From Chitinophagaceae bacterium UBA4411 (GTDB lineage Bacteria > Bacteroidota > Bacteroidia > Chitinophagales > Chitinophagaceae), in contig DGQP01000014.1 of the NCBI GenBank assembly GCA_002400415.1, forward strand, positions 124,001 to 188,000: DNA of 64,000 nt, in the 5' to 3' direction. The notes under the pieces were generated by a model, which worked only from the letters and a program-made list of their open reading frames with translations, was not told the DNA's origin and ran no database searches. Below are positions 34,432-41,705 of the stretch, one piece after another. The number at the start of each line of letters is the position of its first letter. Positions within the stretch are counted from its first letter, which is position 1. The position numbers were made by a program, and so were the translations under genes.

Positions 34432-36192
34432 CTACTTCCTCAATCTTTCAGCAATATTTAAATGATGGGCTTTTGCGGTCTGTTCAGCAGTTGTGTAGCC
34501 TGCATCGGCATGACGGATGACACCCATGCCCGGGTCGTTGCGCAACACACGTTTCAATCTTGCTGCTGCATCATCAGTTCCGGCAGCAACGATCACCATA
34601 CCGGCATGAATAGAATAGCCCATCCCTACCCCGCCGCCATGGTGCAAGGATACCCAGCTGGCGCCACCGGCAGTATTCACCAGTGCATTTAAGATGGGCC
34701 AGTCGGCCACTGCATCCGAACCATCAAGCATGGATTCCGTTTCCCGGTTTGGCGACGCCACAGAGCCGGTATCCAAATGATCACGACCAATAACAATTGG
34801 CGCTTTTACTTTCCCGGTTCTTACCAGTTCATTAAATGCCAATCCCGCTTTTTCCCGCTCACCCTGTCCCAGCCAGCAGATACGGGCCGGTAATCCCTGG
34901 AAAGCAATTTTCTCTTTTGCCATTTTCATCCAGCGGATCATGCCTTTATTTTCCGGGAACATATTCATAATCAGCTCATCGGTAACGGCAATATCAGCCG
35001 GGTCGCCGCTCAATGCCGCCCACCGGAACGGGCCTTTGCCTTCGCAGAATAATGGTCTTATGTAAGCGGGTACAAATCCTTCAAAAGCGAAACAGCGTCC
35101 TTGTTTGAAAGCCGGAAAGTCGGAAAGACCGGAAGTCAACAGCCCGTTTCCTTCTTTCAGACTTTCGGACTTCTGATTTTTGATTTCATACTCTTGTGCC
35201 CTCGCCCTGATATTATTTCCATAATCAAAGGTGATTGCTCCTTTATCCATCAATTGTAACATAAGCTGTACATGCAGGTACATGCTTTCATAACTGCGTT
35301 CAAGGTATTGCGTGGGATTTTCCTGCCGCAATACATTTGCCTGTTCATTGGTGAGGGTATGCGGGATGTAACCGATCAGCGGATCGTGAGCAGATGTCTG
35401 ATCCGTAAGTGTATCGGGAATGATATTTCTTTCCAGTAACCGCTGCAATAACTGAACGGCATTACAAAGAACACCGATGCTCTTTCCTGTGCCTTGTGCC
35501 TTGTATGTCTGTGCCTTGTCAATTGCTTCATCAATATCGGTGAATTTTTCATCGAGGTATTTTGTTTCAATCCGTTTATCAATCCTCCATTCTTCCACCT
35601 CAGCAATCAGCGCCACTCCTTCATTCATTGTTATTGCCAGGGGTTGTGCACCGCCCATGCCGCCGAGGCCGGCTGTTACGTTCAGTGTTCCTTTTAAGGT
35701 ACCGTTAAAATGTTTATCGGCGGCAGCAGCATAGGTTTCATAGGTGCCCTGCACAATACCCTGCGAACCGATATAGATCCAGCTTCCGGCTGTCATCTGG
35801 CCATACATCATCAGGCCTTTTTTCTCCAGTTCATCAAAATGTTTCCAGTTGGCCCAGTTGGGAACAAGCTGAGAGTTGCTGATTAAGACTCTTGGCGCAT
35901 CCTTATGTGTTTTCAGAATACCCACCGGTTTACCGGACTGGATCAGCAGGGATTCATCGTTCTCCAGTATTTTGAGTGCAGCGATGATCTGATCAAGGGC
36001 TTCAAAATTTCTTGCCGCTTTACCACGGCCGCCATATACAATCAGGTCATCCGGGCGTTCCGCCACTTCCGGGTTAAGGTTGTTGAGCAGCATACGGAGG
36101 GCTGCTTCCTGTATCCAGCCTTTGCAGTTGAGTGTACTACCGGTTGGTGTTTTGTATTTGATGGCATCGTAACGTTGGGTAGTTGTTGTCAT
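34432..36192 (-). CDS. hutU: Urocanate hydratase with an in-frame insertion
   Basis: 586 residues from the ATG at 36192; the frame to 36219 adds only nine residues. It converts urocanate to imidazolone propionate, the second step of histidine breakdown, using tightly bound NAD+. Diagnostic stretches: LIVYGGRGKAARN, TAGSWIYIGSQGIVQGTYET, LNVTAGLGGMGGAQPLA, GPFRWAALSGDP, IVIGRDHLDTGSVASPNRETE and WVSLHHGGGVGMG. The family is usually about 550-560 residues. The excess falls at residues about 336-366, between ARAQEY and FAFEGFVPAYIRP, where the DNA is an inverted repeat. Length and motifs otherwise suggest an active enzyme. hutI and the later steps are not in the window. Confidence 0.95.
   Translation of the reverse strand: MTTTTQRYDAIKYKTPTGSTLNCKGWIQEAALRMLLNNLNPEVAERPDDLIVYGGRGKAARNFEALDQIIAALKILENDESLLIQSGKPVGILKTHKDAPRVLISNSQLVPNWANWKHFDELEKKGLMMYGQMTAGSWIYIGSQGIVQGTYETYAAAADKHFNGTLKGTLNVTAGLGGMGGAQPLAITMNEGVALIAEVEEWRIDKRIETKYLDEKFTDIDEAIDKAQTYKAQGTGKSIGVLCNAVQLLQRLLERNIIPDTLTDQTSAHDPLIGYIPHTLTNEQANVLRQENPTQYLERSYESMYLHVQLMLQLMDKGAITFDYGNNIRARAQEYEIKNQKSESLKEGNGLLTSGLSDFPAFKQGRCFAFEGFVPAYIRPLFCEGKGPFRWAALSGDPADIAVTDELIMNMFPENKGMIRWMKMAKEKIAFQGLPARICWLGQGEREKAGLAFNELVRTGKVKAPIVIGRDHLDTGSVASPNRETESMLDGSDAVADWPILNALVNTAGGASWVSLHHGGGVGMGYSIHAGMVIVAAGTDDAAARLKRVLRNDPGMGVIRHADAGYTTAEQTAKAHHLNIAERLRK
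35107..35174 (-). repeat. Palindromic repeat inserted in frame in hutU
   Basis: Arms at 35107-35128 and 35153-35174 pair at 17 of 22 positions, loop 24 nt. The wording (GGAAAGTCGGAAAG, GAAAGTCTGAAAG) is that of a low-complexity palindromic family. It codes for a stretch (KSESLKEGNGLLTSGLSDF) foreign to urocanate hydratases. No stop codon or frameshift is introduced. Confidence 0.6.
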
Positions 36193-36329
36193 ACAGTATT
36201 TTTTTACCACACAGATCAATTCGATACAGGCAGCAGATTGCTGACTCTATGCCTGTGATCCGGTATGGAGAACCACAAAAGTCGTTATTCCCGATAAATT
36301 AATATCTTCAGCCTTATCAAATTTACCAC

Positions 36330-37037
36330 ATGAGTATCCACATCAGCGCACAGAAAGGAGCTATTGCAAAGACGGTTTTATTGCCCGGCGATCCGCTGCG
36401 GGCCAAATATATTGCTGATAATTTTTTGCAGAACGTGAAACTGGTGAGCCAGACCCGGAATATTTATTTTTATACAGGTATTTATAATGGCAAATCCATT
36501 TCTGTCGGCGCCAGCGGCATGGGTTGTCCTTCCATTGGTATCTATTCCTATGAACTGTTTACCGAATACGAAGTGGATACCATCATCCGCATCGGCACCT
36601 GCGGCGCATATACTACCAAACTGAAATTATTTGACCTGGTGAATGTGGACAATGCCGCCAGCGAATCCACTTTTGCCAAATATGCCTGGGGCATCAAAGA
36701 TTCACTGATACGCCACCAGGGAAAAGCTTTCAGGATCATTAAACAAACGGCAAAGACACTGGAAATGCCCATCCGGAATTGTAATATCCACTCCAGTGAT
36801 ATTTTTTACCGGAAGGATTTGAAAGTACCGAAAGTGGCTGCTGATAATAAATGCCTTGCTGTAGAGATGGAAGCATTTGCCTTATTTGCCAATGCCAGAC
36901 ACCTGGGAAAGAATGCAGCAACTATCCTCACCGTATCCGATATTATTCCCACACATGAAAAAATATCGGCCGACCAGCGGGAAAAATCATTATTACCGAT
37001 GATGAAGCTGGCGCTGGAAGCGGGAATACAATTGTGA
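36330..37037 (+). CDS. deoD: Purine-nucleoside phosphorylase, DeoD type
   Basis: 235 residues, family length. It carries out phosphorolysis of purine (deoxy)ribonucleosides to base and sugar 1-phosphate. Motifs: AKTVLLPGDPLRAKYIAD (phosphate-binding Gly20/Arg24 region), SVGASGMGCPSIGIYSYEL, IIRIGTCGAY, AVEMEAFALFANA (the ribose-binding Met-Glu) and LTVSDI (the catalytic Asp after Ser). Cytoplasmic homohexamer by family knowledge. It is transcribed opposite to both hut genes between which it lies, so it is not part of a hut operon. Confidence 0.95.
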   Translation: MSIHISAQKGAIAKTVLLPGDPLRAKYIADNFLQNVKLVSQTRNIYFYTGIYNGKSISVGASGMGCPSIGIYSYELFTEYEVDTIIRIGTCGAYTTKLKLFDLVNVDNAASESTFAKYAWGIKDSLIRHQGKAFRIIKQTAKTLEMPIRNCNIHSSDIFYRKDLKVPKVAADNKCLAVEMEAFALFANARHLGKNAATILTVSDIIPTHEKISADQREKSLLPMMKLALEAGIQL

Positions 37038-37038
37038 A

Positions 37039-37186
37039 CCACGGATTTACACGGATTCACACAAATCAGATATGGAGTGGCGGTTAGATGAGGTACTCTT
37101 TGCTATTATACTACGAATACAAAGACCTTTCGTATTATACCTGAGAACATAAACTACTAATCCGTGTTCATCTGCGTAATCTGTGG
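37039..37186. repeat. Inverted ACGGATT-type repeat pair between pnp and hutH
   Basis: CCACGGATTTACACGGATTC (from 37039, extending to 37069) and ATCCGTGTTCATCTGCG (within 37157-37186) are imperfect inverted copies with 87 bp between. CCACGGATT-ACACGGAT wording is a widespread intergenic repeat class in bacteria. No gene is seen between the arms. Confidence 0.55.
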
Positions 37187-37215
37187 CCTGAAAAACTGCC
37201 GCAGGCAGCCCGCAT

Positions 37216-38772
37216 TTAGAATGCAGCAAACCCGTTGTTCAGCTGAATATTCCTGGAGGCGGCGAAAGCGTTTACTTTCTCCACAAAAGAAAAGTCTTTA
37301 ATAATACCCGAGACCTTATTGATATCATCAGCAAAGATGCGGTCCTCGCTGGCAAAACCTACAAATTTCCTTACATAGTCATGAGCAGCCTCTAATAACT
37401 CAGAACTTTTTAAAGGTCTCCGGAATTCAATGGCCTGGCAGGCTGATAATAATTCAATCGCCAGGATGAATTCGAGGTTATCCAACACCCGGTTGAGTTT
37501 GCGGCCGCTGATACTGCCCATGCTTACATGATCTTCCTGGCCGAGTGAAGTGGGGATACTATCTGCACTGGCAGGAAAGCAAAGCGTTTTGTTTTCAGTA
37601 ACCAATGCAGCGGTTGTGTATTGGGGTATCATAAAACCACTGTTCAGGCCCACGTCTTTCATCAGCAGCATGGGCAAACCCCATTTGCCTTCCAATAATA
37701 AATAGCAGCGGCGGTCACTGATGTTACCGATCTCCGCCGCAGCAAAACAGCAGTAATCTAACGGCAGGGCCAGGGGCTGCCCGTGAAAATTGCCGCCACT
37801 GATCGTATCGTCAGTACCAAGTATGACCGGGTTATCCGTAACGGCGTTCAGTTCAATCTCTGTCAGCTCTTTTAAGTGCAGCCAGGCATTCCTGCTGGCG
37901 CCATGCACCTGCGGCATGCAGCGTAAGCTGTAAGGGTCCTGCACTCTTCCGCAATCCACATGGCTTTGCATAATATCCGAACCGTGCAGCAGCAAGCGTA
38001 ACCGTTGTGCCACTAATTTATTCCCGTTAAAAGGCCGGAGTTCATGCAACCGTTCATCAAAGGGAGCTTTGGTACCGGTAAGCGCTTCCAGGCTCATCGC
38101 CCCGATAATGTCTGCCGCTTCTAGGCAATTATGCATCCGCTGTACTGCCTTCACCGCAAACGATAAAATGAATTGCGTGCCGTTGATCAGTGCCAATCCT
38201 TCTTTCGGCCCGAGCTCTATGGGAGATAAGCCAAACTGCTGCAGTATATCCTGTGCTTTGTGTCTGGCGCCTTTATAAAATACTTCGCCTAAACCGATCA
38301 ATGGTAAAAACAAATGACTCAGGGGTGCCAGGTCGCCGCTGGCCCCCACACTGCCCTTTTCGGGTACTACAGGAATCACATTGTTTTCGATATGCCAGGT
38401 GATTCGCTCTAACGTTGTCAATTGAACCCCGCTGTACCCCTGCGACAGTGCGTGCACTTTGGTGATCATCATCAGTTTTGCCACTTCCACCGGGATGGGG
38501 TCACCCACCCCCACGCTGTGGCTTTGCAAGATTTTATACTGGAGGGTGGCCGTATCTTCTTTGGAAACAGGTGTATTGGCAAGGATACCGAAACCGGTGT
38601 TCACCCCATACACTGTTTTATTAGCATCCACGATCTGCTGCACATGCTGCTGGCTGGCTTTTACCTTGCGGACAGTTGCTTCACTGAGCATTCCTTTCAC
38701 AGTGCCGGCGGCAATAGCCAGTGCTGTTGAAGTGGTCAGTGTATCAATCCCGTAGTTAAATGTTGTTGGCAT
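37216..38772 (-). CDS. hutH: Histidine ammonia-lyase
   Basis: 518 residues, family length. It converts L-histidine to urocanate and ammonia, the first step of histidine breakdown. The MIO cofactor forms from Ala144-Ser145-Gly146 in GSVGASGDLAPLSHL. Tyr in YGVNTGFG (about 55) is the catalytic Tyr, and LINGTQF, FHGQPLALPLDY and GSISGRKLNRVLDNL are other family marks. Cytoplasmic homotetramer by family knowledge. hutU lies about 1 kb downstream on the same strand, with pnp on the other strand between, so the two hut genes probably have separate transcripts. A -7 box lies 7 bp before the start. Confidence 0.96.
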   Translation of the reverse strand: MPTTFNYGIDTLTTSTALAIAAGTVKGMLSEATVRKVKASQQHVQQIVDANKTVYGVNTGFGILANTPVSKEDTATLQYKILQSHSVGVGDPIPVEVAKLMMITKVHALSQGYSGVQLTTLERITWHIENNVIPVVPEKGSVGASGDLAPLSHLFLPLIGLGEVFYKGARHKAQDILQQFGLSPIELGPKEGLALINGTQFILSFAVKAVQRMHNCLEAADIIGAMSLEALTGTKAPFDERLHELRPFNGNKLVAQRLRLLLHGSDIMQSHVDCGRVQDPYSLRCMPQVHGASRNAWLHLKELTEIELNAVTDNPVILGTDDTISGGNFHGQPLALPLDYCCFAAAEIGNISDRRCYLLLEGKWGLPMLLMKDVGLNSGFMIPQYTTAALVTENKTLCFPASADSIPTSLGQEDHVSMGSISGRKLNRVLDNLEFILAIELLSACQAIEFRRPLKSSELLEAAHDYVRKFVGFASEDRIFADDINKVSGIIKDFSFVEKVNAFAASRNIQLNNGFAAF

Positions 38773-38779
38773 TGCTTTG

Positions 38780-38787
38780 CAAAGCTA
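38780..38787 (-). promoter_or_regulatory. -7 promoter box for hutH
   Basis: On the minus strand, TAGCTTTG is an exact TAnnTTTG match ending 7 bp before the hutH ATG. A TTTTG lies 22 bp upstream of it, slightly wider than the usual 19-21 bp. The implied leader is very short. Confidence 0.45.
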
Positions 38788-38905
38788 CGTGTTGAGAGAG
38801 AAAAAGTGGCAAAAGAGTATCGCTGCCATTAAACACAGCCGGATGCGCCGGCCTTATCTTCTTTTCAATCCCGGTGCATCAGTTATCTTTATAAAAATTC
38901 TTTTT

Positions 38906-39424
38906 ATGCGGGGCTTGTTTTTTATTGCCATCTCCTTTCTGTTTATCATAACAACCCGGGCTCAGGGTTTGAAGAAATATCCCATCAGCAATTCGGGCTG
39001 TTCGGTTTATATGTACTGTGATGTGAAAGGTTTTCTTTTTGACTACAGCGAAGATTCTTCCAAAGTATATACCGGGGAATGTATCAATGGCGATGTGACC
39101 TATGGAGTAATTTGTATCAAACTGCTGAACCCGGTGGAAGAATTAGATAAAGCTGAAGAGCTGATGATCTCTTATCTTGATTTCCTGAAAGCCGATTTCA
39201 ATGTGCGGCAGGCCGCCGGTTATGGCAGGGGGCATAAACTGAAAGGCAATGAAAAAACAGCCGGTGTAATCGATTACTGGAAAGACGGGGAAAACCATAA
39301 CTGGAAGATCAAAGCATGGACAGATGGAAAATTTATTGCTGTATTATATGGCAACAGCCTGAAAGAGCTGCCGGAGCAAAAACTGAACGTTTTTCTGGAC
39401 GGGTTCAGGCTACCGGGCATGTAG
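38906..39424 (+). CDS. Exported protein of unknown function
   Basis: 172 residues from the ATG at 38906, which opens the signal peptide (MRGLFFIAISFLFIITTRAQ). The longer frame to 38777 would run into the hutH promoter and is rejected. The mature part reads as a small alpha/beta domain: CSVYMYCDVKGF, YTGECINGDVTYGVICIKL, ELMISYLDFLKADF, DGKFIAVLYGNS. Four Cys may form disulfides. No family recognised. Monocistronic; the terminator stem shared with tRNA-Arg follows it. Confidence 0.7.
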   Translation: MRGLFFIAISFLFIITTRAQGLKKYPISNSGCSVYMYCDVKGFLFDYSEDSSKVYTGECINGDVTYGVICIKLLNPVEELDKAEELMISYLDFLKADFNVRQAAGYGRGHKLKGNEKTAGVIDYWKDGENHNWKIKAWTDGKFIAVLYGNSLKELPEQKLNVFLDGFRLPGM

Positions 39425-39436
39425 TATTAAAAAATA

Positions 39437-39466
39437 AAAGCGTCCAGCTATACTGAACGCTTTGTG
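39437..39466 (-). terminator. Terminator shared by tRNA-Arg and the 172-aa gene
   Basis: Stem AAAGCGTCCAG (39437-39447) with CTGAACGCTTT (39453-39463), loop 5 nt. On the minus strand it is followed by TTATTTTTT, a good Rho-independent signal for the tRNA. On the plus strand the T-run is only TTT. Confidence 0.75.
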
Positions 39467-39538
39467 ATCCGGATTGGATTCAAACCAATGACCTACTGCT
39501 TAGAAGGCAGTTGCTCTATTCAACTGAGCTACCGGACC
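39465..39538 (-). tRNA. tRNA-Arg (anticodon TCT)
   Basis: A 74-nt cloverleaf on the minus strand. The acceptor stem GGTCCGG pairs with CCGGATC (one G-U), discriminator A. The D-arm begins GCTCAGTTGAATAGAGC, the anticodon stem ACTGC/GCAGT encloses the loop CTTCTAA with anticodon TCT (reads AGA), and the T-arm has TTGGTTTGAATCCAA. CCA is not encoded. A terminator hairpin follows. Confidence 0.93.
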
Positions 39539-39647
39539 ATTTTATAAAGAACTGTTTCCAAACTGATCAGCTGAATACGGATAAACAGCTTTTTCGTCCG
39601 GGCGGCAAAGATAATTTTTTTTAGCTTGCGGCCAAAGGCTATTTATA

Positions 39648-40319
39648 ATGGATGTAAAAATAGAACCCGGCTGGAAAGAACTGTTGAAAGACGAGTTTGG
39701 TAAACCTTATTTCCAGCAGATCGTCCTGCACCTGAAAACCGAACGGGCACAGGGCAAAACGATCTACCCGCCCGGGCCTTTTATCTTCAATGCTTTTGAT
39801 ACCACTCCTATTGATCATGTAAAAGTGGTGATCCTGGGACAGGATCCTTATCACGGCCCCGGTCAGGCCCACGGTCTTTGTTTTTCGGTACAAAATGGAG
39901 TGCCACCTCCCCCTTCACTGGTTAATATTTTTAAAGAACTGCACGATGATATTGGCGTCACAATCCCCAGTCATGGAAACCTGACGCATTGGGCTCAACA
40001 GGGCGTATTCTTATTAAATGCCTCACTGACAGTAAGGGCCGGCGAACCGATGAGCCATGCAAAAATCGGCTGGGCCACTTTTACAGATACGGTGATCAAA
40101 AAAATATCGGAGCAAAAAAAACACGTGGTGTTTTTATTATGGGGCAAATTTGCACAGGATAAAAAAATACTGATTGATGAAACCAGACACCTGGTGCTGA
40201 AAGCAGCTCACCCTTCTCCTTTATCAGCTCACAATGGCTTTTTAGGATGCAGGCATTTTTCAAAGACCAATGCCTGGCTGATGAGCAAAGGGATCGATCC
40301 GGTGGACTGGCAATTATAA
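39648..40319 (+). CDS. ung: Uracil-DNA glycosylase, family 1
   Basis: 223 residues, family length. It removes uracil from DNA to start base-excision repair. The catalytic water-activating motif is GQDPYHGPGQAHG (Asp66). Uracil-binding residues are in FLLNASLTV (Asn124), and the Leu-intercalation loop is HPSPLSAHNGF (His188). No signal peptide, cytoplasmic. Followed at 23 bp by a GNAT gene and then plsC on the same strand; these may form a loose transcript, but roles differ. Confidence 0.97.
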   Translation: MDVKIEPGWKELLKDEFGKPYFQQIVLHLKTERAQGKTIYPPGPFIFNAFDTTPIDHVKVVILGQDPYHGPGQAHGLCFSVQNGVPPPPSLVNIFKELHDDIGVTIPSHGNLTHWAQQGVFLLNASLTVRAGEPMSHAKIGWATFTDTVIKKISEQKKHVVFLLWGKFAQDKKILIDETRHLVLKAAHPSPLSAHNGFLGCRHFSKTNAWLMSKGIDPVDWQL

Positions 40320-40342
40320 TACAAACAATTAAATAAGTACTG

Positions 40343-40924
40343 ATGATACCGGCCGATCTTACTGTTGAAACTGATAAAGCCTTACTGAGGCCATTGAATG
40401 TAAAAGATTATGATGCGATGCTGCAACTGGCACAGCAGGATGAGGATATGTGGTATTACTTTTCTTTGAACCTGGCTGATCCTCTACAATTGCAGCGCTG
40501 GTTTGAAATAGCATTTACAGAAAAAGCGGCCCATATAAGGAGGCCCTTTACCATCATTGATAAACAAAGCGGGCAAATAGCCGGCAGCAGCAGCCTGGGT
40601 AATATATCAATGTATGATCTTCGTGCCGAGATCGGCTGGAGTTGGCTGGCACCGGCCTTTCGCAGCACAGGACTGAACAAACATGCCAAGTTTGCGATGA
40701 TGCGCTATGCTTTTGATGTAATGAATTTTGAGCGGATCGAATTTAAGACAGATGAGCAGAATGCAAGAGCCCGGAAAGGATTGCAAAATGCGGGTGGCAT
40801 TGAAGAAGGTATTTTGCGCAGCCATATGAAGATGTGGAATAACCGCCGCAGAACTTCGGTCTATTACAGTGTATTGAAAAACGAATGGCCGGGATTGAAG
40901 GCCACTATATTTAAAGACTTTTAG
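40343..40924 (+). CDS. GNAT-family N-acetyltransferase (RimJ/RimL-like)
   Basis: 193 residues. Beginning ALLRPLNVKDYDAMLQLAQQDE is typical of RimJ/L-type GNATs. The acetyl-CoA region is IGWSWLAPAFRSTGLNKHAKF, and FERIEFKTDEQNARARKGLQNAGG follows, the classic neighbour helix. Family members acetylate protein N-termini or small molecules; the target is not evident. It overlaps nothing and lies 4 bp before plsC, so co-transcription with plsC is likely. Confidence 0.9.
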   Translation: MIPADLTVETDKALLRPLNVKDYDAMLQLAQQDEDMWYYFSLNLADPLQLQRWFEIAFTEKAAHIRRPFTIIDKQSGQIAGSSSLGNISMYDLRAEIGWSWLAPAFRSTGLNKHAKFAMMRYAFDVMNFERIEFKTDEQNARARKGLQNAGGIEEGILRSHMKMWNNRRRTSVYYSVLKNEWPGLKATIFKDF

Positions 40925-40928
40925 CCAC

Positions 40929-41666
40929 ATGAGAATTATAAAAGAAATAGCCGGACGCATCTGGGCCGTATGGGGAATCGTAAGTTTTGCCATCACTTTC
41001 CTCATTATTTTCATTCCATCCATGTTTACTTATTTAATACCGGATCCCAGAGGGTCAGTAATCTTTATCCGCATTGCCAGGCTCTGGATGGATGTGTGGC
41101 TGCGTTTGGTGGGTTGCCCGGTTACAATCAAAGGGAAAGAAAATTTTGCAAAAGGAAGGTCCTATATCGTCACCTTCAATCACAATTCACTGCTCGATGT
41201 TCCTTTATCAGCGCCGTATGTTCCGGGTGCTAATAAAACAATCGCTAAAACATCCTTTGCCAAAGTGCCCCTGTTTGGCTGGTTCTACCGGAAAGGCTCC
41301 GTACTCGTTGACCGCAACAGCGATGCGAGCCGCCGCAGGAGTTTCGAAGAAATGAAAAATGTGCTGAAGAAAGGGATGCATATGTGCATTTACCCGGAAG
41401 GCACCCGCAACCGGACTAACGAGCCCTTAAAAAAATTTTATGACGGTGCTTTCCGGCTGGCGGTGGAAACGAACACGGCTATCATCCCTGCATTGATCTT
41501 TAATACAAAAAAAGCCGTTCCGGTCAATAAACCTTTCTTCTTCCTTCCGCATAAATTAGAAATGCATTTTCTTGAACCGGTTGAAGCTGATAAGCAAACG
41601 GTGGATCAGTTAAAAGAAAAAGTAGCTGGTATTATGAAGGCCTTTTATACTGCGAATTACAGATAA
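40929..41666 (+). CDS. plsC: 1-acyl-sn-glycerol-3-phosphate acyltransferase
   Basis: 245 residues. It adds the second acyl chain in phosphatidic-acid synthesis at the inner membrane. An N-terminal membrane segment (about 11-35) precedes the catalytic HNSLLD box (His85-Asp90, the HX4D motif), followed by the glycerol-phosphate site YPEGTRNR (about 158). LysoPA specificity is inferred from the family. Start 4 bp after the GNAT stop. It converges on lptD with about 40 bp between. Close homologues may instead transfer acyl groups to other lysolipids. Confidence 0.9.
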   Translation: MRIIKEIAGRIWAVWGIVSFAITFLIIFIPSMFTYLIPDPRGSVIFIRIARLWMDVWLRLVGCPVTIKGKENFAKGRSYIVTFNHNSLLDVPLSAPYVPGANKTIAKTSFAKVPLFGWFYRKGSVLVDRNSDASRRRSFEEMKNVLKKGMHMCIYPEGTRNRTNEPLKKFYDGAFRLAVETNTAIIPALIFNTKKAVPVNKPFFFLPHKLEMHFLEPVEADKQTVDQLKEKVAGIMKAFYTANYR

Positions 41667-41705
41667 TTTACTGCACAGAACCTGGGTTTGAATTACAGGA
41701 TAAAA

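Noticed and set aside
35376..35606. Minus-strand alternative frame in hutU as evidence of a frameshift
   Set aside because: The main hutU frame is open from end to end with family motifs on both sides, so the overlapping frame is a shadow.
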